Source: Oryzomonas sagensis (GTDB lineage: Bacteria; Desulfobacterota; Desulfuromonadia; Geobacterales; Pseudopelobacteraceae). From it: a DNA stretch of 64,000 nucleotides. Below the pieces are notes generated by a model. The model ran no database searches. It had not been told where the DNA came from and saw only the letters and a program-made list of their open reading frames with translations. The translations under genes and the position numbers were made by a program. Positions 32,879-41,769 of the stretch are shown piece after piece (position 1 is the first letter of the stretch; each line of letters opens with the position of its first letter). Where the stretch lies: the NCBI RefSeq assembly GCF_008802355.1, contig NZ_VZRA01000007.1, positions 1 to 64,000 on the forward strand, given 5' to 3'.

Positions 32879-33723
32879 AACGCCAGCCCCTTTCCCGCCG
32901 CCAGAAACAGGCCCAAGGCAATCCCGAACACGGCAAGCCCCAAACACGTATGGAGCGTCCCTTCCGACAGGTCGATGGAGAGGAAATAGAGAGCTGAGAT
33001 CAGGACGAAAACACGGAGGATATTGACTGCGAGCGCAATGGGAACAGCGAGGAGTAACAGCGTCCCCCGCAGCATAGTGGATCGCAAGGTAAAATACGCC
33101 AACACCGTTCCAAGGGTCAGCATGGTCATGATCGATCGAAGACCGCTGCATGCCTGCACAACCTGGAACGTCCCTTGGGGAAGTTGTATTATGTTTCCAT
33201 CGTGAAAAATCGGAATACCGCTGAATGATGCAAGTCCGACGCTTGCCTTGGTGACGAGCAATTGGAGCGGAATGGTCAGTCTCGCTATAATCTGGGCCGG
33301 GACAGGTATCATGAAGGCGAGGAACACGAGAGGGAGAAAACAGGCCCTGAAGACGCCATAGCCAAACAGAAAAATGACGGCACCCCAGAGAAATACGATC
33401 ATGGACAGCGACGCGATGGTTTGCATTTCTCCTATTTTCGAAACGGCATAGAGAAACAGGGCGCCTGTTGCCAGAAGCAATCCCGACCATGAACCGACAG
33501 CCTGTTTTTCAAGAAAAACCTCTCGCTTTTGCCAGAGCATATAAGCGGCCACCGGCGCTATTATAAAGCCATGTGAATAGTCGTCGGAATGGGACCAGGC
33601 ATGAACCAGGCTGGTGATGACGGGAAAGTAGGCGCAGACGAAAGCCACGCCGAAAACGGCCCAGAAGAGGTACTGTAGTTGAACGCCACGCGCCGTGGAT
33701 AACAATTGCTTTGCAAACGGCAT
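32866..33723 (-). CDS. xrtA: Exosortase of the XrtA type
   Basis: 285 residues from MPFAKQ at 33723 (GGGGA upstream); an earlier ATG would overlap the deacetylase gene. About eight transmembrane segments. The transpeptidase triad is in order: Cys192 in VVQACSGLRS, Arg237 in NILRVFVL, His258 in GTLHTCLGL. Family knowledge: exosortases cut PEP-CTERM sorting tails and attach the protein to a surface component. The flanking DUF3473 deacetylase, EpsI, ATPase, outer-membrane protein and PrsT-like protein define the XrtA subtype. No protein wholly inside the window ends in a recognisable PEP-CTERM tail, so substrates must be encoded elsewhere. Confidence 0.93.
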   Translation of the reverse strand: MPFAKQLLSTARGVQLQYLFWAVFGVAFVCAYFPVITSLVHAWSHSDDYSHGFIIAPVAAYMLWQKREVFLEKQAVGSWSGLLLATGALFLYAVSKIGEMQTIASLSMIVFLWGAVIFLFGYGVFRACFLPLVFLAFMIPVPAQIIARLTIPLQLLVTKASVGLASFSGIPIFHDGNIIQLPQGTFQVVQACSGLRSIMTMLTLGTVLAYFTLRSTMLRGTLLLLAVPIALAVNILRVFVLISALYFLSIDLSEGTLHTCLGLAVFGIALGLFLAAGKGLALWER

Positions 33724-33736
33724 CGAACAGTCCCCT

Positions 33737-34651
33737 TTACGAGCGCATAGAACCATCGTCAAAATACATCCGCTTCAGTGATGTGAAGCTGAAGTCCCCC
33801 AGCAGCTGGTGAAATCGTTGTGCCGTCTTGTGAAGATTGAGGTAGTGACGAAACGTGCTTTTGACGCCGGCGCCTCTCATTCGGGGTTGTTCCGGATCGA
33901 GTTCCCAGGGGTGCAGATAAAAAACGAACGATTTATTTTCTTTGGAATTAATACGTTGCAACCCCCACTTCGTGAATGCATAGGGGAAAAAACGGAAATA
34001 TCCTCCCCCGGCAATGGGAATGTTTTTTCCGCAAATGTTTACGGTTGTAATAGGAATTTCGAATATTCGCGGTGCAGCCCCGATTTCAGCCCCTCCGGTT
34101 TCGGGCGCTTCCGTCTCCGGGTCCCAGTCGCCATTGGCTTTGCGCAGCACATTGCAAGCGTAGCGGGGCCAGTCGGGAATCCCATAAAAGTCATGGCGAA
34201 TAGGGAATACACTGGAATCGTAAAGATACCCCGCCTCAATCAGCTCATCGAAGGCCCAGAAAGAGTTGCGTGCGATTGAATAACTGGGAGCGCGATACCC
34301 GATGACCGCTGTTCCAAGCAAGTTTTCAAGCACCGCCTTGCTTTTGCGGATGTCGTCGCGGAATTCCTGTCTGGTTTGCTGGGTAACCCGTTGGTGGCCA
34401 TACCCATGACAGGCGATTTCATGTCTTCTTGCCTGAATTTCCTTAACTAATCGAGGTGTGCGTTCCGCAATCCACCCCAGCACAAAAAACGTGGCGGTAA
34501 CGCCGAATTCGTCGAGCATATCCAGTATGCGGCGAGTATTATCTTCAACCCGCAATGGGTAGGCGCCCCACTCACTGCGTTTCACACAGCGCTCGAACGC
34601 CGACACTTGAAAATAATCTTCCACATCGATGGTCAGGACATTAAGAATCAA
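33737..34651 (-). CDS. XrtA-system polysaccharide deacetylase (NodB plus DUF3473)
   Basis: 304 residues. NodB motifs: VLTIDVEDYFQVSAFE at the start, EIACHGYGHQRV (about 77-88) and GYRAPSYSI. The C-terminal ~100 residues (FEIPITTVNICGKNIPIAGGGYFRF, split here only for description; FYLHPWELDPEQPR) match DUF3473, found next to XrtA. Overlaps of 4 bp with the outer-membrane gene upstream and a 13-nt gap to xrtA show tight coupling. It probably deacetylates the growing exopolysaccharide. Confidence 0.88.
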   Translation of the reverse strand: MILNVLTIDVEDYFQVSAFERCVKRSEWGAYPLRVEDNTRRILDMLDEFGVTATFFVLGWIAERTPRLVKEIQARRHEIACHGYGHQRVTQQTRQEFRDDIRKSKAVLENLLGTAVIGYRAPSYSIARNSFWAFDELIEAGYLYDSSVFPIRHDFYGIPDWPRYACNVLRKANGDWDPETEAPETGGAEIGAAPRIFEIPITTVNICGKNIPIAGGGYFRFFPYAFTKWGLQRINSKENKSFVFYLHPWELDPEQPRMRGAGVKSTFRHYLNLHKTAQRFHQLLGDFSFTSLKRMYFDDGSMRS

Positions 34652-35901
34652 AAAGTCTTCCTCACTTCGACAATGCCACGGTTGATCTCTTTGGCGTCGG
34701 CCGCTCTGTCCACAGCATAACGATAGGTTTCAAAGGAATACGTCACACCAAGGCTGATGTCATAATTGAAAGCATAGGTCAAGCCGCTTGTGGCGATGAA
34801 ATGGTAGGGGAAATCGCCGGAATTGCTCTGATAGAAATGTTCCGCCGTTGCGTTAAGGCTGACCGTCAGGCTCGGTATGATTTCGTGACGTCCATAGCCG
34901 GAGAAGGAAAGTTTGCGCTGGCTACGAATATCCGTTTGCGTATTGACATACTCGGAATAGGTGCTCGACGCCCCCAAAGCCCCGCGGGCCAATACCTTGT
35001 CGATCTTCCCGATGTAGTCGGTTTCTTTGGTCGAAACGGACTGCGGATCTTCGGTGGTTTGAGCCTTTGTTTCCACCGTTACCGTGGCGACCTCGAAGTC
35101 ATGCGTAAGGCCGGCATCCCAAAAATAATACGCAACATCATTGGCCTTGTCGAAGAGCTGCCAGCTTCTGCCCAGTTTGCCGAAAACAAAAGACTTGTCG
35201 GCATATTGATATTTGAAGCCACCATACACGTCATGCGTGTCGAAACGACTCAGCGACGTTTTGCTGCGCGTAAATGCATACCCGGACGTAAGACTCAGTT
35301 TGGGCGTCACTTCATAACTGAAATCGGCAAGGGCACTATGTTCGAACTTGTCGATGCTGGTTGCATCCCAATACCGGGTATCGGAATAGCGATAACCGGT
35401 TTTGAGCGTACTCTTTTCGCCCATTTTCCACAGCAGATACGGCGAAACGGCAGCGATATTCTGGTCGGTCTGGTTGAGAAAGAGACTGCTTTGGGTGGTC
35501 ACGTCACGGGTAACGTTAACGGTTACCCGGCGATAGGTTTCATTGAGATCGAGATAGAAGAAATTATCTACAAACGCGATGTTCCCCTTCACCATGGCGT
35601 CGTGATTAAACTCGGCATCACGGCTGTGCCGCGCATAGTTTCGGTAGTCGAACGTATAGGCCGTGTCCCAATTCCAGAAGGGGGTCAGGTAATGAAGCGA
35701 CGCTCCCGGCTGGACACGGGTAATATAGTCGGTTCTCTTGCCGGCCGCGACCTCGTAGATGTTGTCGTTGACCTCTTCGCTGACCGCAAGCGATGGCTTA
35801 AACGCCGTCTCTGCGGCGCAGGCCTGCCGGGCAATCCCCGTTACAAGGCCTGTTACGATCAGTGAGCATATCATCCAAGCCTGCCGGGAACAGTTCATCA
35901 T
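34648..35901 (-). CDS. XrtA-associated outer-membrane beta-barrel protein
   Basis: 417 residues with a signal peptide cut near ACAAET (residue 29-30). The rest alternates aromatic and polar residues in beta-strand fashion (HYLTPFWNWDTAYTFDYRNY; LKTGYRYSDTRYWDATS) and ends in Phe (VRKTF), the usual barrel C-terminus. This matches the family of ~400-residue outer-membrane proteins found in XrtA loci between the deacetylase and ATPase genes. Likely role: export pore or anchoring of exopolysaccharide at the outer membrane. 4-bp overlaps on both sides. Confidence 0.82.
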   Translation of the reverse strand: MMNCSRQAWMICSLIVTGLVTGIARQACAAETAFKPSLAVSEEVNDNIYEVAAGKRTDYITRVQPGASLHYLTPFWNWDTAYTFDYRNYARHSRDAEFNHDAMVKGNIAFVDNFFYLDLNETYRRVTVNVTRDVTTQSSLFLNQTDQNIAAVSPYLLWKMGEKSTLKTGYRYSDTRYWDATSIDKFEHSALADFSYEVTPKLSLTSGYAFTRSKTSLSRFDTHDVYGGFKYQYADKSFVFGKLGRSWQLFDKANDVAYYFWDAGLTHDFEVATVTVETKAQTTEDPQSVSTKETDYIGKIDKVLARGALGASSTYSEYVNTQTDIRSQRKLSFSGYGRHEIIPSLTVSLNATAEHFYQSNSGDFPYHFIATSGLTYAFNYDISLGVTYSFETYRYAVDRAADAKEINRGIVEVRKTF

Positions 35902-37085
35902 TTTCTCCTGCCGAAGGTATCGCCGCCAAAAACCCTGCGGACAAACCCTACATTCGTGGGTTCATGAGGCATGTCAAGGGCACTGTCGTCTCCCTGGGGC
36001 GGGACGATTTCATCCAGCTTTCTGATAAGGCTGAATATCTGCGAATCGGCCTTTGCCATATGCGAGGAGACGCTATTCTGAAGCTGCGTGAAGCGATCCT
36101 GAAACTCGTTGATGACTGTTTGCACCGGGCTGCCGCTTGTCCCCTCAAGCGCATCGATCCGCCGGGCAATATCGCTCAACAGAGCGCGCATATCATTGTT
36201 GTCCAGCACGTGCGATGCAGCGCCGGCATCGGCCGACAACGCTTCCGGGGGGGTAACGGCCCCGCTCGACCAAAAATGGTTGTCGAAATCAAGGTCCCCG
36301 ATAACTTCGCGCACCATCTCGACGGGAATCACCTTCATTTCTTCGGCAAATGCCGAAAGCATCAGGAAATCGCAGATAATGTTTATTAAGCGGGGAATTC
36401 CCCTGCTGTAGCGGAAGATAATGTCCAACGACTCGAAAGGGAACTCCACGGCAAGGGCATTGCCTGCGACTTCCAGGCGATGCATTATGTACCGCTCGGT
36501 TTCCTGACGGTTGAGCGATTGTAAATGGCAATTTATGCTGATCCGCTGCCGCAACTGGCGCAGCTCGGGGGTAGACAGGATCGTCCTCAGTTCGGGTTGT
36601 CCGACTAGAATAATCTGCAGGAGCTTACTGTCGGACGTCTCCAGGTTGGAGAGCATCCTGACCTCTTCCAGAAGCTCCGGAGCGAGGTTTTGGGCTTCAT
36701 CTATGATCAGGATCGGCTGATTGCCGCGCGCATACTGGTCAACCAGGAAATCATTCAGATCCCGGATCAGGGTAACCTTGTCCTTCCCTTGGGTCTGAAG
36801 GCCGAAATCGTCATTGATCATCGCCAGCAGCTGTTCGGAGGTGACGCGGGTGTTAAAAACCTTGGCCAGGACCAACTGCTCATAGCGCTTATTGAGCAGG
36901 TTTCTAATTATTGTGGTTTTGCCCGAACCGACCTCTCCGGTAAGAAGAATGAAACCTGCCCGCTCTCTGATTCCGTAGTCCAGAAACGTCAACGCCTTTT
37001 TGTGCGACTTGCTCAGGTAGATGAAACTTGGGTCGGGAACCAAGTCAAATGGTTTCATGCGCAAATTGAAAAAGGTTTCGTACAT
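35898..37085 (-). CDS. XrtA-associated ExeA-like AAA ATPase
   Basis: 395 residues from MYETFFNLRMKPFDLVPDP; GGAG lies upstream and a longer start would run into the kinase gene. Walker A LLTGEVGSGKTTII (about 45-58), Walker B PILIIDEAQNL (about 120-130), then an Arg-rich sensor region (LRQRISINCHLQSL). The C-terminal ~110 residues are low-complexity and predicted helical. Family knowledge: this ExeA/GspA-like ATPase is a constant member of XrtA loci; its job is probably assembly or energy supply for export. The KPF motif near the start is typical. Confidence 0.87.
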   Translation of the reverse strand: MYETFFNLRMKPFDLVPDPSFIYLSKSHKKALTFLDYGIRERAGFILLTGEVGSGKTTIIRNLLNKRYEQLVLAKVFNTRVTSEQLLAMINDDFGLQTQGKDKVTLIRDLNDFLVDQYARGNQPILIIDEAQNLAPELLEEVRMLSNLETSDSKLLQIILVGQPELRTILSTPELRQLRQRISINCHLQSLNRQETERYIMHRLEVAGNALAVEFPFESLDIIFRYSRGIPRLINIICDFLMLSAFAEEMKVIPVEMVREVIGDLDFDNHFWSSGAVTPPEALSADAGAASHVLDNNDMRALLSDIARRIDALEGTSGSPVQTVINEFQDRFTQLQNSVSSHMAKADSQIFSLIRKLDEIVPPQGDDSALDMPHEPTNVGFVRRVFGGDTFGRRK

Positions 37086-37101
37086 ACGTGCTCCGCTTTT
37101 G

Positions 37102-37932
37102 TTATGTAGCCTTGTGATAATACGAGTAGCGTTCGTCATGCCGGTCAAGTATGGCGTCGTTATATACCATTCCCAGTAGTTCGCACCCCTTGAGAGCTTC
37201 AACAGCTTCCTTGATGTTTTCGTGGGAAGCAAGCCGTTCCTTTACGACAAACAGTACCCCGTCCATCTGGTGGGCTAAGGAGCGCGTCTCCGCAAAGAGG
37301 AGAATGGGCGGCGTGTCGAAGATGAGATACCGGTCGGGATAGCGGTATTTCATCTCTTCGATCAACTCCTTCATCTTCTGCGACGTGAACAGTTCGACCG
37401 GGTTGCTGACAGCATGGCCAGCCGGTATTATGGAGAGCTTGCCAATACCTGTGGCGATGATCGTATCTCCGATATCCGTTCCATCAAGGAGGACGTCCGA
37501 GAGTCCTCGTCCGCTGTCAATATTGAGGTAACGCTGGACAGAAGGACTGCGCAGGTCCGCGTCCACCAACAGGACGGTGTGGTCGAATTCCTGGGCCAGA
37601 CTGATGGCGAGGTTGAGGGCGGTGAGCGTCTTCCCTTCGTGTGGTACCGCGCTGGTCACCATAATCGTGTTCTTGAAAAAATCCTCACCTTTGGTCATTT
37701 TTACCAGTACGGATTTTAGTTTTCGGTACTCTTCCGCCGTAGGTGAATGCGGATCGTTCAGATTGACGAGATACGGGTTGTCAGGTCTTATTTTGTGGGC
37801 TACGGGCGGGATTGGAGGAGGCTGAGACGGAATGGCCCTGAAAACGCGTTTTTGTGGATGCCCCTCGGGAGGCGGGGCAACGCCATCCCGAAGCTGTGCC
37901 GCCTTTTCCATGGCCTTTTCGATTCTGCTCAT
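37102..37932 (-). CDS. CpsD/CapB-type bacterial tyrosine kinase, XrtA-associated
   Basis: 276 residues opening MSRIEKAMEKAAQLR, the usual start of this group. P-loop SAVPHEGKTLTALNLA (about 94-109), Walker A' VLLVDADLRSPS (about 124-135) and a Walker B-like YLIFDTPPILL. The C-terminus ends RYSYYHKAT, with the tyrosine cluster used for autophosphorylation, though short. It pairs with the separate chain-length protein upstream (47-nt gap), as in the two-protein Wzc-like arrangement of these loci. Role: control of polymer length and export by phosphorylation cycles. Confidence 0.87.
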   Translation of the reverse strand: MSRIEKAMEKAAQLRDGVAPPPEGHPQKRVFRAIPSQPPPIPPVAHKIRPDNPYLVNLNDPHSPTAEEYRKLKSVLVKMTKGEDFFKNTIMVTSAVPHEGKTLTALNLAISLAQEFDHTVLLVDADLRSPSVQRYLNIDSGRGLSDVLLDGTDIGDTIIATGIGKLSIIPAGHAVSNPVELFTSQKMKELIEEMKYRYPDRYLIFDTPPILLFAETRSLAHQMDGVLFVVKERLASHENIKEAVEALKGCELLGMVYNDAILDRHDERYSYYHKAT

Positions 37933-37979
37933 ATGTTAACCCTTTCGTGATACATCAGGTGTATCGCCAGATGGCCTTC

Positions 37980-39485
37980 TTACCGCAGATGCCCCTTGAC
38001 GTCCTGAACCAGATTAGCCGGAGAAACGTAGGTAATCATTTTATCGACATAATTAAGTCCCAGCAGCTCCATTGCCGGGAAACAGAGCAGAAAAAGAAAA
38101 TATACGCCGGCAACGGTAAACAGGCGCGTCGCGCGCTTGTGCTGCATGGCCGCCTCGCGCGGATTCAGTATATGTGGAATAACCGCCAAAACGGGCACAC
38201 CGAATTCCTTGACAAAATTGGCATCTTTCACTGATGCGTCCATCTGTTCAAGGAACAGCAGAACGCAAAAACTGCCCGCCAGGCCACCGGCGATTCCGAA
38301 CAACATAATGGCAAGGCGATTCGGGCTTATGGGTGCCGTGGGGAGGACAGCGGGGTCGACAACACGAAACGTCGTCGATTTGTCCTGCACCTCCATCTGC
38401 TTTGAGACCTCGGACTGCCCGTGACGCGCGAACAGCTGGTCGTAGATATTTTTCTGGTTGTTTCTTTCCAGTTCCAACTTATCGAGTTCAGCCTTTGCCG
38501 CAGGAATGTTCCTGAGCAGTGCCTGATTCGAAGCGATATTGCGCCGCAGTCCACCTTCCGATATCTTGATGGCGGCGATCTCCGAATCGACTTTTGCCAG
38601 CTCGTTGGAGTCAAGCGCCTGCCCGCCACCCGACGTCTTCATCTGCTCCTTGATTGACTCGATTTCCGTTTTTACCGTGAGTACCCCGGGATAGCTATCG
38701 GTATATTGAGCCTGCAGTTCATGCAACTGTTTCTGCAGCGCAGACAGCTTCGAACGCAACGGGTCGCTGGTCGTTTTCGTTACCTGGCGCATTCCCTCCA
38801 ACTGCCGACGCCTCATTTCCAGATCAATGAGTTTCTGCTGCGAAGCATTAATATCCTGAAAAAGTTTTCCCTCATCAATCGAGATGGCCGTCCCCTTCGC
38901 CCGCTTATAAGCGTTTACTTCATCCTGCGCCTTATCCAATTTGGTTTTGAAAGCGGATATTTGTTCAGAGAGAAACTTGGTAGCGTCATACGATTCACCG
39001 CGTTTTGATGAAGTATTTTCTTCAATATAAAGGCGAACCAACGTATTGACGACATCCTGGGCCAATCGTGGGTTACGGTCTTTGTATGAAATTATGAACA
39101 AATTCTTGTCTTTTACTTGTACGACGATATTTTTCTGGAGCTTTTTTACAAGTTCTTCTTCAGTTTCGGTATTATTATTCGGTGCCAGGTTCATATCAAC
39201 ACTGTCAGCGGTCTTGGCAAGCAGCGTGCGGCTGGTGATTGCATAGGTAAGAACTTTTATCGTGTCTTCCATGGATGGTGAAACGGTAAGACCTTTGACA
39301 AGCTCACTGATCACGTTTTTTTCTATAAAAACAGTGCTTTTTGCTTCATATATTTTGGGGAGCGCAAAACTTACGATAGTAACTGCCGTCATAATCAGCA
39401 AAGCCAGCGTCACAAATAATTCTTTACGCCTGATCAAAAGCTGCCGATATTTTTTGAAATCAAGCTCAGAAGACTGCATATGCAC
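37980..39485 (-). CDS. Polysaccharide chain-length determinant (Wzz/GumC-like), XrtA-associated
   Basis: 501 residues. Transmembrane helices near residues 24-44 and 405-425 (and possibly 460-478) enclose a long periplasmic coiled coil rich in Lys, Gln and Glu. The proline-rich pre-membrane motif DPAVLPTAPISPNRL is intact. A cytoplasmic kinase domain is absent; that role falls to the separate kinase gene downstream. The start may be either of two nearby ATGs (39485 or 39479). The protein sets polymer length and contacts the outer-membrane export protein encoded 35 nt upstream. Confidence 0.88.
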   Translation of the reverse strand: MHMQSSELDFKKYRQLLIRRKELFVTLALLIMTAVTIVSFALPKIYEAKSTVFIEKNVISELVKGLTVSPSMEDTIKVLTYAITSRTLLAKTADSVDMNLAPNNNTETEEELVKKLQKNIVVQVKDKNLFIISYKDRNPRLAQDVVNTLVRLYIEENTSSKRGESYDATKFLSEQISAFKTKLDKAQDEVNAYKRAKGTAISIDEGKLFQDINASQQKLIDLEMRRRQLEGMRQVTKTTSDPLRSKLSALQKQLHELQAQYTDSYPGVLTVKTEIESIKEQMKTSGGGQALDSNELAKVDSEIAAIKISEGGLRRNIASNQALLRNIPAAKAELDKLELERNNQKNIYDQLFARHGQSEVSKQMEVQDKSTTFRVVDPAVLPTAPISPNRLAIMLFGIAGGLAGSFCVLLFLEQMDASVKDANFVKEFGVPVLAVIPHILNPREAAMQHKRATRLFTVAGVYFLFLLCFPAMELLGLNYVDKMITYVSPANLVQDVKGHLR

Positions 39486-39520
39486 CTCACAAGCAATATT
39501 TTACCTGAACCGGCCGCCGT

Positions 39521-40330
39521 TTAAAAAAGGCTTTCCTTGACAAGGACGTAATCACCCGCTTCCAGCACCAGATTCTGGGACAGGTCGCCTTGCTTGAAAA
39601 GCTTTTTAGCCTTGACTTCCAGGGATTGTTCCTTTTGCCCGACCTTTCTCCTGATTACGATATCATCCTGGTCCGCGAACTTGGTGAAACCTCCCGCTTC
39701 GAGTATCGCCTCCATGACCCTCATGCCCTCCCGGTACTCAACGGCTTTCGGGGTGAGGACGGCGCCGAGGATATAGACATTCTTATCCAGCAGGAGCGGA
39801 ATGAACAGTGAATCGCCGGACTCAAGCAGTATGTCATTCTCCGACTCTCCCTTGATAAACAGCTTATAGAAATCTTCTTTCACTCTTTTCCCGTTTCTCA
39901 ACAAATACGCTCTCCGGAGATCGGCAGTCTTGACCTCGCCAAGCGTGCATAACAATTGCAGGAGCGTTGTCCGCCGCTGGAGATCATAGACCCCCGACTT
40001 GATCCCACCGCCGTAAATATACACTTTGCTGTTGGTGATATCTCTCACGGTAACCGTAACAATAGGATTCTTCACCAACTCCCTGAGCCGTGCCCCCAAG
40101 GACACCTGCAACTCCTTGGGGGTCGTGCCGCTGGCAGCCACATCCCCCAGGCCCGGAACGGTGATCTTGCCATCCGGACGTACTTTCACGGAGAACGTCA
40201 GTTCTTTTACCCCCCATACGGAAATATCCAGGCCGTCACCTTCGCCGATCACATAGTCCGCCGCACCGGATGCCACGGGGGCCATCAAGAAGAGCATGCC
40301 TATACATGCCGCCATCAGATTTATTCTCAT
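39521..40330 (-). CDS. Polysaccharide export protein (Wza-like, XrtA-associated)
   Basis: 269 residues from MRINLMAACIG; GAGGA precedes this ATG, while the longer start overlaps the transferase gene. A signal peptide ends near ASGA (residue 21-22). The poly-export domain starts DYVIGEGDGLDISVWGVKEL with VRPDGKITVPGLGDV, followed by SLBB segments (VYIYGGGIKSGVYDLQ; VYILGAVLTPKAVEY). No lipobox Cys is present, unlike Wza. It forms the periplasmic to outer-membrane conduit together with the chain-length protein. Confidence 0.88.
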   Translation of the reverse strand: MRINLMAACIGMLFLMAPVASGAADYVIGEGDGLDISVWGVKELTFSVKVRPDGKITVPGLGDVAASGTTPKELQVSLGARLRELVKNPIVTVTVRDITNSKVYIYGGGIKSGVYDLQRRTTLLQLLCTLGEVKTADLRRAYLLRNGKRVKEDFYKLFIKGESENDILLESGDSLFIPLLLDKNVYILGAVLTPKAVEYREGMRVMEAILEAGGFTKFADQDDIVIRRKVGQKEQSLEVKAKKLFKQGDLSQNLVLEAGDYVLVKESLF

Positions 40331-40364
40331 AGATTCCTCACGAAACAGGGATATTGGCAGGGCG

Positions 40365-41762
40365 TTATTGCCCGCCACGGCCAAAAAGCACAACCTTGAT
40401 GGTTTCGAAGAAGATCAACGTGTCCAGGAACGGGCTGATATTTTTGATATAGAACAGGTCATAGCGTAATTTTTCAATGGCATCTTCTATTGTCGAACCG
40501 TAAGGGTATCGTACCTGTGCCCATCCCGTCAGTCCGGGCTTTATGAAGTGACGCTTAGAATAGTACGGGATCACCTGTTTCAATTTTTCAACGAATTCAG
40601 GCCGTTCCGGACGCGGCCCCACAAAGCTCATATCCCCTTTCAAAACGTTGTACAGTTGGGGGATTTCATCGATCCGCGACTTCCTGAACAAGCTCCCGAG
40701 CTTGGTCACACGCGGGTCATTCTTGGTGGCCCATATGGCGCCGGACGCGTCCTCCGCATCCTGGCGCATGGTTCTGAACTTGAACAAATTAAACATTTTC
40801 TCCTTATTGCCGACACGCATCTGCCTGAAAAACACCGGACCCGGCGAATCAAGTTTAATGGCAAATGCGATGAAGGGGAAAAGGGGGAGCGTCAGAAACA
40901 AACCCGTTAAGGACAGGACGATATCGATATAACGTTTGCAGATATTGAAATAGATTGGCCTGCGGAAGCCGCTGGAAAAAATGATCCAACTGGGAGTGAT
41001 TTGCTCCAGCATGAGTTTGCCATGGATAAGCTCATAGAACGAGGGAGCATCCATGACTTCAATGCCGTTCAGTTTGCAGCGCAAAACATCCCTGAGCGGG
41101 AAAACGCCCCTTCTCTCGGACAGTGCAACAACAATTACATCGGCCTGTGCAACAAGCGTAGCCGCCATCAGGTCGTCGGCGTTTCCAACAATCAGGTCAG
41201 GGGGAACGACAACGCTCTCGCCTTGTTTCTCATTGTCGCCGGCACCATTACACGTGCATACTGCGTATCCCGCCAGGGTATAATTACGGTTGTGGGCCGA
41301 ACAGAACTCCCCGACCTGGCTTGCCAGCGAGCCGGTACCCAATACCAAAACCCGCCGGGAAAATCGTGGATTGTGGCGGCCAACCAGGTAAAAAATCACA
41401 TGCCAGACATATTGCAGGAGAGAAAAAATGGCAATCGAGATTGCCAGTATGCCGCGCCCGAGCATAATGTTCGGGTCAACGTAATAGGTGATGGAGAGCA
41501 GGAAAAACGAAGTTGCCGCACCGAGCAGGGTATTAATGATGATCTCACGCTTTCTGGTGTTTCTGTCGAAATCGTAGGTGTCCATCAGGTGCGAAGCGAA
41601 CAGGATCGCCAGGACGAAAATGAATGCCGTATAAAATGTCGAAGTTTCGGACAGCTTGCTGGTGACTTCCGCGTAACCGAAACGTACCACGGCTGCGGAG
41701 TAGAGAGACAGCAGAATCAGTAGGACGTCGACTATTATGAGGATAAACCAGCGCAAACTCAT
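40365..41762 (-). CDS. Initiating undecaprenyl-phosphate sugar phosphotransferase (XrtA-type, WbaP/EpsB-like)
   Basis: 465 residues. Four to five N-terminal transmembrane helices, a central CoA-binding-like domain (RRVLVLGTGSLASQVGE, about 137-153), then a membrane helix and the catalytic bacterial sugar transferase domain: KRYIDIVLSLTG, DSPGPVFFRQMRVG, FNLFKFRTM, RKSRIDEIPQLYNV and GPRPERPEFVEK. It starts repeat-unit synthesis by moving a hexose-1-phosphate onto undecaprenyl phosphate. It lies 7 nt after the PrsT-like gene. Confidence 0.9.
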   Translation of the reverse strand: MSLRWFILIIVDVLLILLSLYSAAVVRFGYAEVTSKLSETSTFYTAFIFVLAILFASHLMDTYDFDRNTRKREIIINTLLGAATSFFLLSITYYVDPNIMLGRGILAISIAIFSLLQYVWHVIFYLVGRHNPRFSRRVLVLGTGSLASQVGEFCSAHNRNYTLAGYAVCTCNGAGDNEKQGESVVVPPDLIVGNADDLMAATLVAQADVIVVALSERRGVFPLRDVLRCKLNGIEVMDAPSFYELIHGKLMLEQITPSWIIFSSGFRRPIYFNICKRYIDIVLSLTGLFLTLPLFPFIAFAIKLDSPGPVFFRQMRVGNKEKMFNLFKFRTMRQDAEDASGAIWATKNDPRVTKLGSLFRKSRIDEIPQLYNVLKGDMSFVGPRPERPEFVEKLKQVIPYYSKRHFIKPGLTGWAQVRYPYGSTIEDAIEKLRYDLFYIKNISPFLDTLIFFETIKVVLFGRGGQ

Positions 41763-41769
41763 GTGGGTC

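Noticed and set aside
34801-35865. 354-residue plus-strand open frame
   Set aside because: It mirrors the outer-membrane protein gene, which has a signal peptide, barrel pattern and overlapping neighbours on the minus strand.
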